DNA from: Candidatus Cardinium hertigii
GTDB lineage: Bacteria > Bacteroidota > Bacteroidia > Cytophagales > Amoebophilaceae
DNA length: 64,000 nt
NCBI RefSeq assembly: GCF_003176915.1
Contig: NZ_CP029619.1
Location: forward strand, 248,001 to 312,000
Direction: 5' to 3'
Position 1 is the first letter of the stretch. Every line of letters begins with the position of its first letter. Both the position numbers and the translations under genes were made by a program. Below are positions 38,101-46,513 of the stretch, piece after piece. The notes below the pieces were generated by a model. The model saw only the letters and a program-made list of their open reading frames with translations. It was not told the DNA's origin and ran no database searches.

Positions 38101-41100
38101 CTTAATAACTGTTGAGGAATTAATAAGTAGTTCCCCAGCTTTGAAAGAAATATGGATAATAGATGCTTCCCCTATAGATACCTTAAATCATAAAGATTGC
38201 TATAAAAAATGTTACCTTTTTATAGAACTCTTAAAAAAAATTTCCCGTTATAGCGATTTAAGTATTAAACTTATTACTAATAATGCTATTCATATTAACG
38301 AATATAGTCCGACTATTCAACCTCAAAATTCCACCCTTTTAGGGATTGCTCAAACTGCTGCTAAAGAATTTCCTCATTTGAATATTTGTTGTATTTCTAC
38401 AAATCACATAACGATAGCACATTTACATTTGATCATAGCCGAAAAGAATCAAAATAATACTACTATACAACCTATCGTATTATTAAATGGTAAACGTTAT
38501 GTTCGGAAGCTGGTAGCAAGTATTTTAAAGCCTTTAACACAAACAAAGTTTCGTAAAAAAGGATGCTATTTGATTATAGGAGGTCTAGGAGGGTTAGGGT
38601 TTACCCTAAGCCAATATCTTGCTAAACATTACCAAGCGCAGTTGGTTTTAGTAGGACGCAGTGTAGCAGATCAAGAAAAAGTTGAGCTTTTAAGTAAATT
38701 AGGTGGAAATATCATATATGAACAACTTGATCTACTGGACATACAAGAAATTGAAAGAATACTGCAACAATACCAATTCCATGGAATTATTCATTCAGCT
38801 TTAGTATTAAAAGATAAGACTATTCCATTTATGGATAAAGAAACCTTATACGAGGTTTTAAATCCTAAAATTCACGGTTCTATAAATCTTTTCAGAAGTC
38901 TGCTTAAATATAATATTCATTTAGATTTCTTTTTATTTTTTTCTTCTATCCAGTCTTTTATTGCTAATAAAGGGCAAGCAAATTATACAGCAGCGTGTGT
39001 TTTTAAGGATGCTATAGCATCTTTAATGCGTAACTTTTATATGTATGAAACGAAGGTTATAAATTGGGGATACTGGGGAAGTGTAGGGATTGTATCTAAA
39101 AAAAATTACCGGGAACGCATGTTAACTATGGGGATTGGATCCATAGAACCAGAAGAAGGATTAAAGATTATTGAAGATTTTTTGGCTAGCGATTGCACAC
39201 AAATAGCTGTTTTAAAAGCTACTTCAGAGGCGCTAAAGAGGTTAGATGTGTATTATGATGTTTCTAATACTTCCACGCATCATTTACATTCAGATTATAC
39301 AAGTAAAAACGCATTAATAAAAAACGATACTATTATAGATTTAATAACCTGTAATTCAGAGGAATTTTTAAAGAAAATTGTTCCTTTATACCATAATTCC
39401 GGAGAAGAGATTTTATCTCATAAGAAGGCCCAGCAAGCTTTAGAAAATTACAGCAGGTATGCGGTACAGAATGCAAAAATTCCACAAGAAAATATATTAG
39501 AAAAATATAATAGGTTGAAAATAGCTATTAGGAGCATAGAAAAAGGAAAATATATTGACAAAAGTCAACTATTACACGAATATCCTTGGTTACATCCCCA
39601 TATAAAACTATTGGATCATTGTTTAAGCTATTATCCTGAAGTTCTTACAGGTAAAGTAGATCCTATGTCGGTTTTATTTCCAGACGGTAGTTTCAGGTTG
39701 GTAGAACCAATTTATAGAGATAATCCTATTGCAGACTATTTTAACCAAATTGTAGGTCAAATTGTTCAAAATTATATACAAATACTACCTCAAAGACCAT
39801 TCAATATAATTGAGATTGGAGCTGGTACAGGAAGTACAACAAAATTTGTCCTTCCTTTGTTAGATACAAATGTAAAATATTGCTTTACTGATCTTTCTAT
39901 TGCTTTTCTTAAAAAAGCACAAACAGAATTTGAAAAATATAAAAACATAACCTATCAGATTTGTAACATAGAAAAAACTCCAGGTGAAGATTTACAAAAT
40001 AAATTTGACCTATTAATAGCTACAAATGTTTTACATGCAACGAGCAATATAAAAAAGACTCTACAAAATGTTAGAAAATTCCTAAAAGAGGGAGGTATTA
40101 CAATAATTAATGAGGTAACTTCTAGGCAAGATTATGCTACATTAACATTTGGTTTAACTCCAGGATGGTGGTTATTTGAAGATTTCCGTATAACAAATAG
40201 CCCTTTAATTGAGTCAGGCATGTGGCAAAAACTATTAAAAGCGGAAGGATTTAAGACCGTATATTCCCATGGGGAAGAAAGTCAGCAAGTTATTGTAGCT
40301 CTAGCTGCCGAACAGCGGTTTTCTATCCCTAGCAATATTGAAATAGCATTTAATCAATATACCCCTGCAAGAGAAAAGCATCTTGTTGATAATATAACAA
40401 GTAATAATATTGATGTTAAGAAAGAGCTAGATGAGAAGATCATCTTTAATAATTTAAAAAAATTTATTACTAGTAACATTTCTAAAATAATGCAAATTCC
40501 TCTGGAAGAAATAAAAATTGATGTTCCTTTTACTTCTTTAGGGATTGATTCGTTGATAGTATTAGAATTGCTAAAACCCTTTAAAGAAAAATTTGGATAC
40601 CTTCCAAGTACGCTCTTTTTTGAATACCCAACTACAAGAAAATTAACAAACTATTTGTTGCAAGATTACAAAGAAATGTGTTATAAAGATTTCAATATTT
40701 CTTTTAATAGCTCTCTATCCAAAATAAATGAAGGTAATAATCACATAGCCATTAATTCTTCTATAAGGAAATGGTTAAAGCAAACAATTGCCAAAACTAT
40801 AAGGTTAGATCCGGTGGAGATAAAAGATGATATTCCTTTTTCTAATTATGGTATTGATTCATTGATTACTTTAGAAATATTGAAACCTTTATCAAAGCAA
40901 CTAGGGTATATGCCAAGCACTATATTTTTTGAATACCCTACTATACAAACAGTAACCCAATATATTCTCGAAAACCATAAAACACAAGCGTTAACCTTAG
41001 TGAATTCTAAAAATTTCTTAGAAGATATACATAAAAAAAAAGAAGCTGATAGCAATAATTTCAATCTAACAACAAATCAACCCATTATAGAAGATGGTAT

Positions 41101-43654
41101 TGCTATAATTGGCATAGCCGGCAAATTTCCTAAAGCTGATAATTGTGAGCGGTTTTGGGAAAATATTTCTAGTGGTTTAAATTGTATAGAAAAAATCCCT
41201 ATTGAACGATGGGATTATAAAAATTTTTATGATGAAAATGGTACAGTTGGAAAAATTTACACCAAATATGGCGGATTCATAAAAGATATAGATCGCTTTG
41301 ATCATACTTTCTTCAATATTACTCCTTATGATGCAGAAAATATGGATCCACAAGAAAGGCTTTTTCTACAAACCACTTACCATGCAATAGAAAACGCCGG
41401 TTATCCTTTAAGTAAGCTTACCAACAAAGATATAGGCGTATTTGTTGGAGTAATGAACGCTGGTTATTCGTGGTTAGGGGTAGATGCACCTGATATAAAT
41501 TGGGCTGATGCTTTATATTGGTCTATTGCAAACCGGGTCTCCTATTCTTTTGATTGGACAGGACCTAGTTTGGCAGTAGATACTGCTTGCTCATCATCTC
41601 TTACGGCTGCCCACCTTGCCTGTAAAGCGCTTAAAGCGCATGAGTGTTCATTGGCAATTGTAGGGGGAGTTAATCTCATAATCCACCCTAAGCAATATAC
41701 TAAATTATGTAGATTAAGAATGTTATCTAAAGGAGATAAATGTCGTTCTTTTGGCAAAAATGCGGATGGTTTTATAGATGGAGAAGGAATAGCAGCTGTT
41801 GTTTTAAAAAGATACGCAGAAGCAATTAAAGACGAAGATTTCATTTATGGAATTATTCGGGGAAGTTCTATCAATTCGGGAGGGAAATCTAACGGCTATA
41901 CTGCTCCTAATCCGAATGCGCAAGCTGCTCTTATTAAATCTACCCTTAATAAAGCAGCAATAGAATCTGAATCTATAAGTTATATTGAAGCTCATGGTAC
42001 TGGTACAGAGTTAGGCGACCCAGTTGAAATAAGAGGTTTAACAAAAGCTTTTGACACGAACAAGAAGCAAATATGTGCTTTAGGATCGGTAAAGAGTAAT
42101 ATTGGACATTTAGAATCGGCAGCAGGGATTGCAGGCCTTATAAAAGTATTGCTTCAACTTAAGAATAATCATATCGCACCTTCTTTACATGCAGCTATTG
42201 AAAATCCTTACCTTACTATCCAAAATACGCCATTTTTCATAACAAAGGATCTAGTGGAATGGAAAGGAAAACACGCACAACCAAGGCGTACTATGGTAAA
42301 TTCTTTTGGAGCAGGGGGAGCAAATGCTAATATATTAATTGAAGAAAATTGCCTATATCCAACTAATATTTCTAACAAAAACTTACCTATATATATAATT
42401 CCTATTTCTGCTAATAGTATCAGTGCGTTACAGGGTAATATAGATGAGCTTAGGGTATGGTTAAAGAAACAACAAAAGGTTGATTTATATGCTTTAGCTT
42501 ATACTTTAGGATGTTGCAGAGAACACTATAGATTTCGTGCGTGTTATATTGTAAAAGATATGAATCAGTTGGTAATGAATCTTTCTAATAGTCTTCCTGA
42601 AAATCAGGAAATCATACAAGAGGATGCTATAATTGATGCTTATAGTGTACTTTTAACGAAATTAAATGGTACAAATTTTACTGCTCTTGATGTTAATCAA
42701 CTTAAAAATTTATTTGAAGACACAAAATATTATTATTTACAAGGGGAAGATATTTTGTGGCTAGATATATACAAGGTAAAAAAATTAGCATTCCCTCCCG
42801 GATATTGTTTTGATAAAAATAGGCACTGGATTCAAAACGCCAAGTATGGCTTAACAACTAGTCAGAAATATTTGGCTCACCATAAAATTAATCAGGAAGA
42901 AATTTTGCCGGCAACTTTTGCATTAGCGCTAATTACTAGTAAATATCCAGAGTATAATAGTTTTAAGGATATACATTGGATACAACCAATAAACAAACCT
43001 ATAGAAGAAATAAATGTATTGTTAAAAGGAGATACCTTTACACTGCAACATATGGATTTTACTTATGTAAAAGGCTGCGTAGCAAGAGAGAGCGTAGTAC
43101 CTTTTAAAGTAAGCATAAAGGATTTATTAGGAGATACGAAGCTTAATTTGTTAGAATCTGATGATATATATGCGTATTATAATCAACTAGGTTATAATTA
43201 TGGTGATATATATAAAAATTTAAGATGGCTTAAATACAATGAGAAAGTGGCTATTGGTATCATTAACAATTATAATCTTAAAATGTTTTCCATAGAACCT
43301 TCTATGCTTGATGCTGGATTACAGCTAGCCATAGTACCTTTAAGCTTAGTACAATTTATAAAAAAAGAGGAGGAAATAGCTTTACCGTGCTACCTTGAAA
43401 ATATGATAATTCATAATACTAAGCTTGATAACATAGTATATTGTTATTGGATATTAAATTCATTTTCAGAAAATAAAAGGGAAATAAATTATGATTTATA
43501 TTTCGTAAATAGTTACAACGAGCCATTCATTAGCTGTCAAGGAATGATTTCTAAGGTTATAAAAAAAACTGCAATAATGTTTAAGAACCAAGATAATAAC
43601 AATATTAATCACACAGTTAATAATACCAATATAAAAATATATCCATTTAAATAA
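32147..43654 (+). CDS. Hybrid NRPS-trans-AT PKS, C-A-PCP-KS-DH-KR-MT-ACP-ACP-KS-DH
   Basis: About 3835 residues from ATG 32147; a TTG at 32132 would add five. Condensation domain: FSHIIFDG near 129, first His of HHxxxDG replaced by Ser. A domain: FTSGSTGAPKG (about 600), NMYGPTETT (735), NKIDLKKL; pocket D-I-L-Q-I-G-M-I-W-K, close to known glycine codes. PCP: GLHSI (995). KS: DTACSGS (Cys 1214). DH: His 1674, DSAFQ (1831). KR: GGLGGLG (2145), Tyr about 2280. C-methyltransferase: IIEIGAGTGSTT (2555). Tandem ACPs: GIDSL (2799, 2902). KS: DTACSSS (Cys 3148). C-terminal DH-like domain: HHKINQEEILP, DAGLQ (3722). No AT. Likely the first synthase, joining glycine to polyketide extension. Confidence 0.93.
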   Translation: MSLKTTPYQKLFWQVWKSNPLDQSLILRYIFELSGNLNSSHLETALKYYVRKIHKACNAYFFERDGIVWQASKNLSLNFEYRDLSGSTINIKEIIENNSVNFNLSTGPLYKFILTKIEKKRYLFLIAFSHIIFDGISYINFIQILENLYNNATKSWKEQNVFLSPTIRPYHKENIQFWDSFFSNNNFKQPLRFLTSTARHSNKANHQKRSFFIKTKIFTKEETATLLQAVVPFTLFHLMASAMASFIGKYNSILTQEAINIGYTVSIDDSKKGIGCFTNLNPLTVDYSPYSSPYEILLAIANTRKKIKPHQAVPFLELLNRLSTKNNNPSRSFNILINHSPGLIGIATPHLKGLKSKLMASPATEGPYDIGLIYNILNGKLHIQLNIAEQLSSKEQIEEMFINFNKTLNFFITKLNTPFLALHYYSKHSHIHGPPIHLQHPNGLSDIFKNSFKCYANKAALIFKDKFWNYKELELEVLKLQALLDIKLPKLHADLSYNIGIHLNRSQNLVFCLLTAILKKICFVPLDPNFPNRRLKYFIENANVNYILTDRDTITKSELNTICSNNTFIVIDEKNEHLDIVCTKLMEEERNLNKAQYILFTSGSTGAPKGVRISHKNLYNFILAMHERIPCREEDYLLSITSLNFDISLLELLLPLSVGASVDIAASDSISNSYALAERIKNTPTTIVQATPSTWKMLQVIDWFSNRKLKILIGGENLEEHLAAYLLAQHHDVYNMYGPTETTIWSSCVLVTTPYTISLGQPIGNTTFYILDPQKRPCPLGMPGELWIGGEGVGLGYLNNDTSEKFKSLSTGEYVYKTGDIVSYFGKKYLKFIGRNDNQIKIRGFRVDLSEITAAIKQIINCIEVVTIVRLIPEIHIVSFVQGTTNNKEENSTIEKLSTILPHYMIPQRIISLKQLPLTLHNKIDLKKLQEEDIKLLITQYGYNNTPNKQLQMVPLKHSINDDESTEQKILKILEEHFNLTLLHTNYQTPFGHFGLHSINLNKLSSIINQKFNTSIKPYEFYQHNNFIKLCGHIEKQLGDKIYSKKPSIHINLTNSTHDVSIIGISARLPGATNINYFWHNLIANINTIKLNNSSRPTLPPGLKAGFINDIDKFDASFFNISPLEATYMDPQQRLLLETSWAALEDAGYNPLSLEESKIGVYIAATNFDYYSVYRASTTPIPYTMPGLVSSMLSNRISYFFAWSGPSQTFDTACSGSLVALSKAYNDLLEGRIDYALVGSTNIILDNYTNEALTIGNFLSSQGRCATFDEEADGYVRGEGVGCVLLKRNSDAVRDKDNIYGNIISCSENHGGKAHSLTAPNPEAQKALLIHAYKDKALARRVSYIETHGTGTKLGDPIEIDALKMAWRALGIWEDKPYIGLGSVKTHIGHLEPAAGIASLLKVLLSIKHKALPGNLHFNKLNPYIAIHNSPFYIVSNNQSWESDTLRVAGISSFGFGGSNAHVVIEEALPREIDTNFTDKPFYLVCLSAKALYSLQQSQKNLAHYLANLSNKAYSLANIAYTLNSGRSHFPYRCAWIIKNIAELIDGLHQQTEAIVAVSSKEKMVETLGDYRNRDTYYCELQERRKQYLAGYDLDWELLHDHEPKLRLSLPTYPFYTKPYWFETAADSSMINKTANSLATAHAIDKSGIYCIAKINDSSVKVTIDGNHPWLAEHIINDHKMLPGVAHLSLVFSAMNKLDLLYDNLIFQNITWLQPIRSYDPLTIIIEFVKQTKGLHFYLKSLDNKQLFSRGEIIAQEKNIYGHSLKYFSEKPSYKHIYHKNELYQHFLKSGINYGAFFQGLNAIYILNEQLCYSEINIEYSFELLKTNLLDSAFQSILGLSLSSLNKAMLPFSAGQIIFTKEYFEDKKSKFYAYTIKKSSMRVDIEILNANKHKICTILDLGIRPINQVNNMTKVNIEKKQTEFLSNLTYTPKWDESPIESSLNVSPKKYIIIYTQASERIAQACYNLIRYNHDAILTPFVSEHSLITVEELISSSPALKEIWIIDASPIDTLNHKDCYKKCYLFIELLKKISRYSDLSIKLITNNAIHINEYSPTIQPQNSTLLGIAQTAAKEFPHLNICCISTNHITIAHLHLIIAEKNQNNTTIQPIVLLNGKRYVRKLVASILKPLTQTKFRKKGCYLIIGGLGGLGFTLSQYLAKHYQAQLVLVGRSVADQEKVELLSKLGGNIIYEQLDLLDIQEIERILQQYQFHGIIHSALVLKDKTIPFMDKETLYEVLNPKIHGSINLFRSLLKYNIHLDFFLFFSSIQSFIANKGQANYTAACVFKDAIASLMRNFYMYETKVINWGYWGSVGIVSKKNYRERMLTMGIGSIEPEEGLKIIEDFLASDCTQIAVLKATSEALKRLDVYYDVSNTSTHHLHSDYTSKNALIKNDTIIDLITCNSEEFLKKIVPLYHNSGEEILSHKKAQQALENYSRYAVQNAKIPQENILEKYNRLKIAIRSIEKGKYIDKSQLLHEYPWLHPHIKLLDHCLSYYPEVLTGKVDPMSVLFPDGSFRLVEPIYRDNPIADYFNQIVGQIVQNYIQILPQRPFNIIEIGAGTGSTTKFVLPLLDTNVKYCFTDLSIAFLKKAQTEFEKYKNITYQICNIEKTPGEDLQNKFDLLIATNVLHATSNIKKTLQNVRKFLKEGGITIINEVTSRQDYATLTFGLTPGWWLFEDFRITNSPLIESGMWQKLLKAEGFKTVYSHGEESQQVIVALAAEQRFSIPSNIEIAFNQYTPAREKHLVDNITSNNIDVKKELDEKIIFNNLKKFITSNISKIMQIPLEEIKIDVPFTSLGIDSLIVLELLKPFKEKFGYLPSTLFFEYPTTRKLTNYLLQDYKEMCYKDFNISFNSSLSKINEGNNHIAINSSIRKWLKQTIAKTIRLDPVEIKDDIPFSNYGIDSLITLEILKPLSKQLGYMPSTIFFEYPTIQTVTQYILENHKTQALTLVNSKNFLEDIHKKKEADSNNFNLTTNQPIIEDGIAIIGIAGKFPKADNCERFWENISSGLNCIEKIPIERWDYKNFYDENGTVGKIYTKYGGFIKDIDRFDHTFFNITPYDAENMDPQERLFLQTTYHAIENAGYPLSKLTNKDIGVFVGVMNAGYSWLGVDAPDINWADALYWSIANRVSYSFDWTGPSLAVDTACSSSLTAAHLACKALKAHECSLAIVGGVNLIIHPKQYTKLCRLRMLSKGDKCRSFGKNADGFIDGEGIAAVVLKRYAEAIKDEDFIYGIIRGSSINSGGKSNGYTAPNPNAQAALIKSTLNKAAIESESISYIEAHGTGTELGDPVEIRGLTKAFDTNKKQICALGSVKSNIGHLESAAGIAGLIKVLLQLKNNHIAPSLHAAIENPYLTIQNTPFFITKDLVEWKGKHAQPRRTMVNSFGAGGANANILIEENCLYPTNISNKNLPIYIIPISANSISALQGNIDELRVWLKKQQKVDLYALAYTLGCCREHYRFRACYIVKDMNQLVMNLSNSLPENQEIIQEDAIIDAYSVLLTKLNGTNFTALDVNQLKNLFEDTKYYYLQGEDILWLDIYKVKKLAFPPGYCFDKNRHWIQNAKYGLTTSQKYLAHHKINQEEILPATFALALITSKYPEYNSFKDIHWIQPINKPIEEINVLLKGDTFTLQHMDFTYVKGCVARESVVPFKVSIKDLLGDTKLNLLESDDIYAYYNQLGYNYGDIYKNLRWLKYNEKVAIGIINNYNLKMFSIEPSMLDAGLQLAIVPLSLVQFIKKEEEIALPCYLENMIIHNTKLDNIVYCYWILNSFSENKREINYDLYFVNSYNEPFISCQGMISKVIKKTAIMFKNQDNNNINHTVNNTNIKIYPFK
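35921..37041 (+). repeat. Inverted repeat, right copy (1121 bp, pairs with 23693-24813)
   Basis: Begins at ctttcttcccaagggcg and ends at agtatgattaa; outside these points the two PKS genes differ. The left half of this KS (TACSGS side) is unlike the left half of the other KS, so both are chimeras sharing one C-terminal half. Confidence 0.92.
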
Positions 43655-43670
43655 TTAAAAAAATTTCTAT

Positions 43671-44531
43671 ATGCATGCTGATGTTTATATGTTTCCTGGT
43701 CAAGGTTCTCAATATAAAGGGATGGGGGAGGAATTATTTAACAACTTTCCTTTGGAAACTAAGGAAGCCAGTGAAATTCTTGGCTATGATATAAAGCAGT
43801 TAGCCTTACAAGATGAACAAGATAAGTTAAATTATACGTTATATACACAACCAATAATTTATTTTCTAAGTTGTTTATCCTATTTAGAAGAGAGGAAAAA
43901 AGTAAATTCTTCTTCATTCGTAGTATGTGGACATAGTTTAGGGGAATATGCTGCCTGTTTTGCTGCAGGAATATTTGACCTTTTTACAGGCCTTAAGATT
44001 GTTAAGAAAAGGGCTGAACTAATGAGCGAAATTAAAAATGGTACAATGATGGCTGTTATCGGTACAGATTCATTAAAAACAGAAACTTTGCTTGAATACA
44101 TTAACCTTGATAATATAGATATTGCTACTTTTAATAGCCATAAACAAATTGTTCTCAGTGGATTAAGTAATGAGATAGTAGAAGCAGAAAAATTATTAGA
44201 AATACAAGGTTTTAAATGTATCCTTTTAAACGTAAGTGGAGCATTTCATTCAAGACAGATGGAAGGGGTACGCATTGAATTTATGCGGTTTTTAAAGGAT
44301 TATGAATTTTCCCTCCCTATAATACCGATTATCTCATCTACTACAGCAATGCCATTAGAATATGATTTTATATTAGAAAACTTGGGTTTTCAATTAGTAA
44401 AATCAGTTAAATGGCTTCAAACAATTTTATATCTTCAGTCTTTGTCTCTTACTGTATTTAAAGAACTAGGTCCAGGTAATATGCTAACTAAGTTAAATGA
44501 GGAAATTTTTAAAAATAATGCAACGCTATAA
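43671..44531 (+). CDS. Free-standing malonyl-CoA acyltransferase (trans-AT)
   Basis: 286 residues. It starts with the FabD-like MFPGQGSQYKGMG, has the nucleophile motif GHSLGEYAA (Ser89) and GAFHSRQM (His about 194). The AFHS tetrapeptide is typical of malonyl-specific acyltransferases. None of the PKS proteins here contains an AT domain, so this enzyme is expected to load malonyl units onto all ACPs in trans. It begins 16 bases after the NRPS-PKS stop, hence one operon. A second truncated copy of its 3' end lies at 46342. Length is normal for a discrete AT. Housekeeping FabD is the alternative, but context argues for the PKS role. Confidence 0.93.
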   Translation: MHADVYMFPGQGSQYKGMGEELFNNFPLETKEASEILGYDIKQLALQDEQDKLNYTLYTQPIIYFLSCLSYLEERKKVNSSSFVVCGHSLGEYAACFAAGIFDLFTGLKIVKKRAELMSEIKNGTMMAVIGTDSLKTETLLEYINLDNIDIATFNSHKQIVLSGLSNEIVEAEKLLEIQGFKCILLNVSGAFHSRQMEGVRIEFMRFLKDYEFSLPIIPIISSTTAMPLEYDFILENLGFQLVKSVKWLQTILYLQSLSLTVFKELGPGNMLTKLNEEIFKNNATL

Positions 44532-44610
44532 AACTGTTAAAAATATGGAAAATAATGATTCAGGGAAAAATTGGAGCACGGACACATTTTTACTGGGAAA
44601 GTAAAAACGC

Positions 44611-45630
44611 TTAGAAGCTACCACCATATTTCCTATAGATACAGATAATAGCCTCCATATTCTCACTGGGAATAGGTGTTCTACATACAGCGCAAAAGCA
44701 ATCGTATAGGTCATTAGGTACTGTTCTTGTGCGTGATGCTCTTATTATTAATTCGTACAGACAACCCAAATGAAAAGCATGCGCACAAACATTTTCGGAC
44801 TTAATCGGTAAATATATCCTTCGTTTCAAAGTTTGGCCTTCCGTATCCATTTGGTCTAAGCATATCGCACATTCTGTTTGTTCTTTTTTTGCTGCTGCTT
44901 CTGCTGCACAAAGAATTTCTTCTGCCTTTGTCTCACTAACCCTTGCTGCTATTTCTGCTGCTTCTCTTCTACGTCTTGCTACTGTCTCTCTTCTACGTCT
45001 TACTTCTGCCGCTCTTCTACGTCTTACTTCTGCCTCTGCTGCTTCCTCTGCTTTTATCTCTGCTTCTATCTCTGCTAATCGACGTATTATTCTCCCCATT
45101 GCTTCCTCTGTTTCTATTGCTTCTATCCCTGTTAATAGATGTCTTATTGCTACCTCTCTTCTATGTCTTGCTGCTGCCTCTCTTCTACGTCTTACTTCTG
45201 CCGCTCTTCTACGTCTTACTTCTGCCTCTGATGCTGCCTCTGCTGCTGCTGCCTCTGCTGCTGCCTCTGCTGCTGCTGCCTCTGATGCTGCCTCTGCTGC
45301 TGCTGCCTCTGCTGCTGCTGCCTCTGATGGTGACTCTGCTGCTGCTGCCTCTGATGGTGACTCTGCTGCCTCTGATGGTGACTCTGCTGCTGCTGCCTCT
45401 GATGGTGACTCTGCTGCTGCCTCTGATGGTGACTCTGCTGCTGCCTCTGATGGTGACTCTCTTCTACGTCTTACTTCTGCCCCTGCTGCTTCTCTAAATG
45501 CCCCTCTAGATATCTTCGCTCTCATAAGTCTTTCTTGCTCCTTTTCTCCTAGATCACAATCCCCCGCTAGTATTGTTATGGAAAAAAGCAATAAGTGTGT
45601 AATACTTTTTAAAAAATTTAAATTTTGCAT
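44611..45630 (-). CDS. Secreted RING-H2 finger protein with Ala/Glu/Arg repeats, 339 aa
   Basis: N-terminal signal MQNLNFLKSITHLLLFSITI ends ILAGDCDLG, either a signal-peptidase I site or an atypical lipobox. Residues about 55-135 are low-complexity (ESPSEAAAE and AAAEAASEA units). Residues about 135-240 are rich in EVRRRR/AEVRRRRE units, probably helical. The C-terminus is a RING-H2 domain with the complete ligand set C254, C257, C282, H284, H287, C290, C313, C316 (CAIC, CAHAFHLGC, CAVC). RING proteins are ubiquitin ligases in eukaryotes, so a host-directed E3 effector is likely. It is paralogous to 46514. Repeat-driven length change is probable. Confidence 0.85.
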   Translation of the reverse strand: MQNLNFLKSITHLLLFSITILAGDCDLGEKEQERLMRAKISRGAFREAAGAEVRRRRESPSEAAAESPSEAAAESPSEAAAAESPSEAAESPSEAAAAESPSEAAAAEAAAAEAASEAAAAEAAAEAAAAEAASEAEVRRRRAAEVRRRREAAARHRREVAIRHLLTGIEAIETEEAMGRIIRRLAEIEAEIKAEEAAEAEVRRRRAAEVRRRRETVARRRREAAEIAARVSETKAEEILCAAEAAAKKEQTECAICLDQMDTEGQTLKRRIYLPIKSENVCAHAFHLGCLYELIIRASRTRTVPNDLYDCFCAVCRTPIPSENMEAIICIYRKYGGSF

Positions 45631-45728
45631 GTGTTTAACTACATTATGAGCGTAATGATTTTACAATTTACGCCCCCTCTATTCTTACAGCCGCTCGTTA
45701 CGTTTGTACAATATACGAATTATAAACG

Positions 45729-46325
45729 TTACCTATGCATCTGCTGACATAAGTAAGCTTTTATTTGCTTAAAATCATGGGGTGCAAACCAAACGATCGC
45801 CTTATCTTTTTTAAACCAGGTCATCTGCTTCTTAGCGTATTGTTTGGTGTTATGCTTTATTTGAGCTGCAGCCTCTCTTAAGCTATGCTGCTTATTTAAA
45901 TAGTTAAATAATTCCCTATAGCCTATGGTTTGTAACGCATTACTTGCTTGGTAGGGATAGAGTTTCTCCACTTCTTCTACCAATCCCGCCTCCATCATTG
46001 CTTCAACTCGAGCATCCATCTTTTGATACAATGGTTCTTTTCCTGGGTTAAGCCTATCTTAATAAGATGGATGTCTTTATTTTGAAGCGGCTCCTTATTA
46101 ACTTTTTGCTGACGCCAGAAGGTATAAGACATGCCTGTCTCTAAACAAACCTCTAGCGCCCTTATGATTCTCCGAGGGTTCTTAGGATCTATTATAGTAT
46201 TATGATACATGGGATCTTCTTTGGCCAGCCATGCTGTTAAATAGGGCAATCTTTTTTTTCAAGCGTGGTTTGGAGCATGGATCGTATGCTAGGGGCAATA
46301 GAAGGCATCTCCATTAATCCTTGGA
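45729..46325 (-). pseudogene. miaA: Truncated, frameshifted miaA copy 1
   Basis: The minus strand encodes the MiaA segment from SMLQTTLEKK to the C-terminal QMHR, almost identical to the intact gene at 52164. One frameshift lies near 46031-46045 (gaaaagaaccattg loses a base), another near 46250, and the whole N-terminal half including the P-loop is missing. Non-functional. Confidence 0.85.
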
Positions 46326-46334
46326 TGTTTTACT

Positions 46335-46430
46335 AACCTTTTCTCTTACCGTATATTTAAAGAACTAGGTCCAGGTAATATGCTAACTAAGTTAAATGAG
46401 GAAATTTTTAAAAATAATGCAACGCTATAA
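46335..46430 (+). pseudogene. Truncated 3' end of the acyltransferase gene
   Basis: From about 46342 to the TAA at 46428 this matches the last thirty codons of the acyltransferase gene at 43671 (FKELGPGNMLTKLNEEIFKN). The sequence after the stop also matches. It marks the left end of the segmental duplication that produced the second RING gene. Confidence 0.85.
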
Positions 46431-46513
46431 AACTGTTAAAAATATGGAAAATAATGATTCAGGGAAAAATTGGAGCAATGAAGGACACATTTTTACTGGG
46501 AAAGTAAAAACGC

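Noticed and set aside
20552-43654. Embedded AT, ER or HMGS beta-branching domains in the PKS proteins
   Set aside because: I searched the translations for GHSxG/AFHS, ER nucleotide-binding and HMGS-type motifs and found none; AT function is supplied by the separate gene at 43671.
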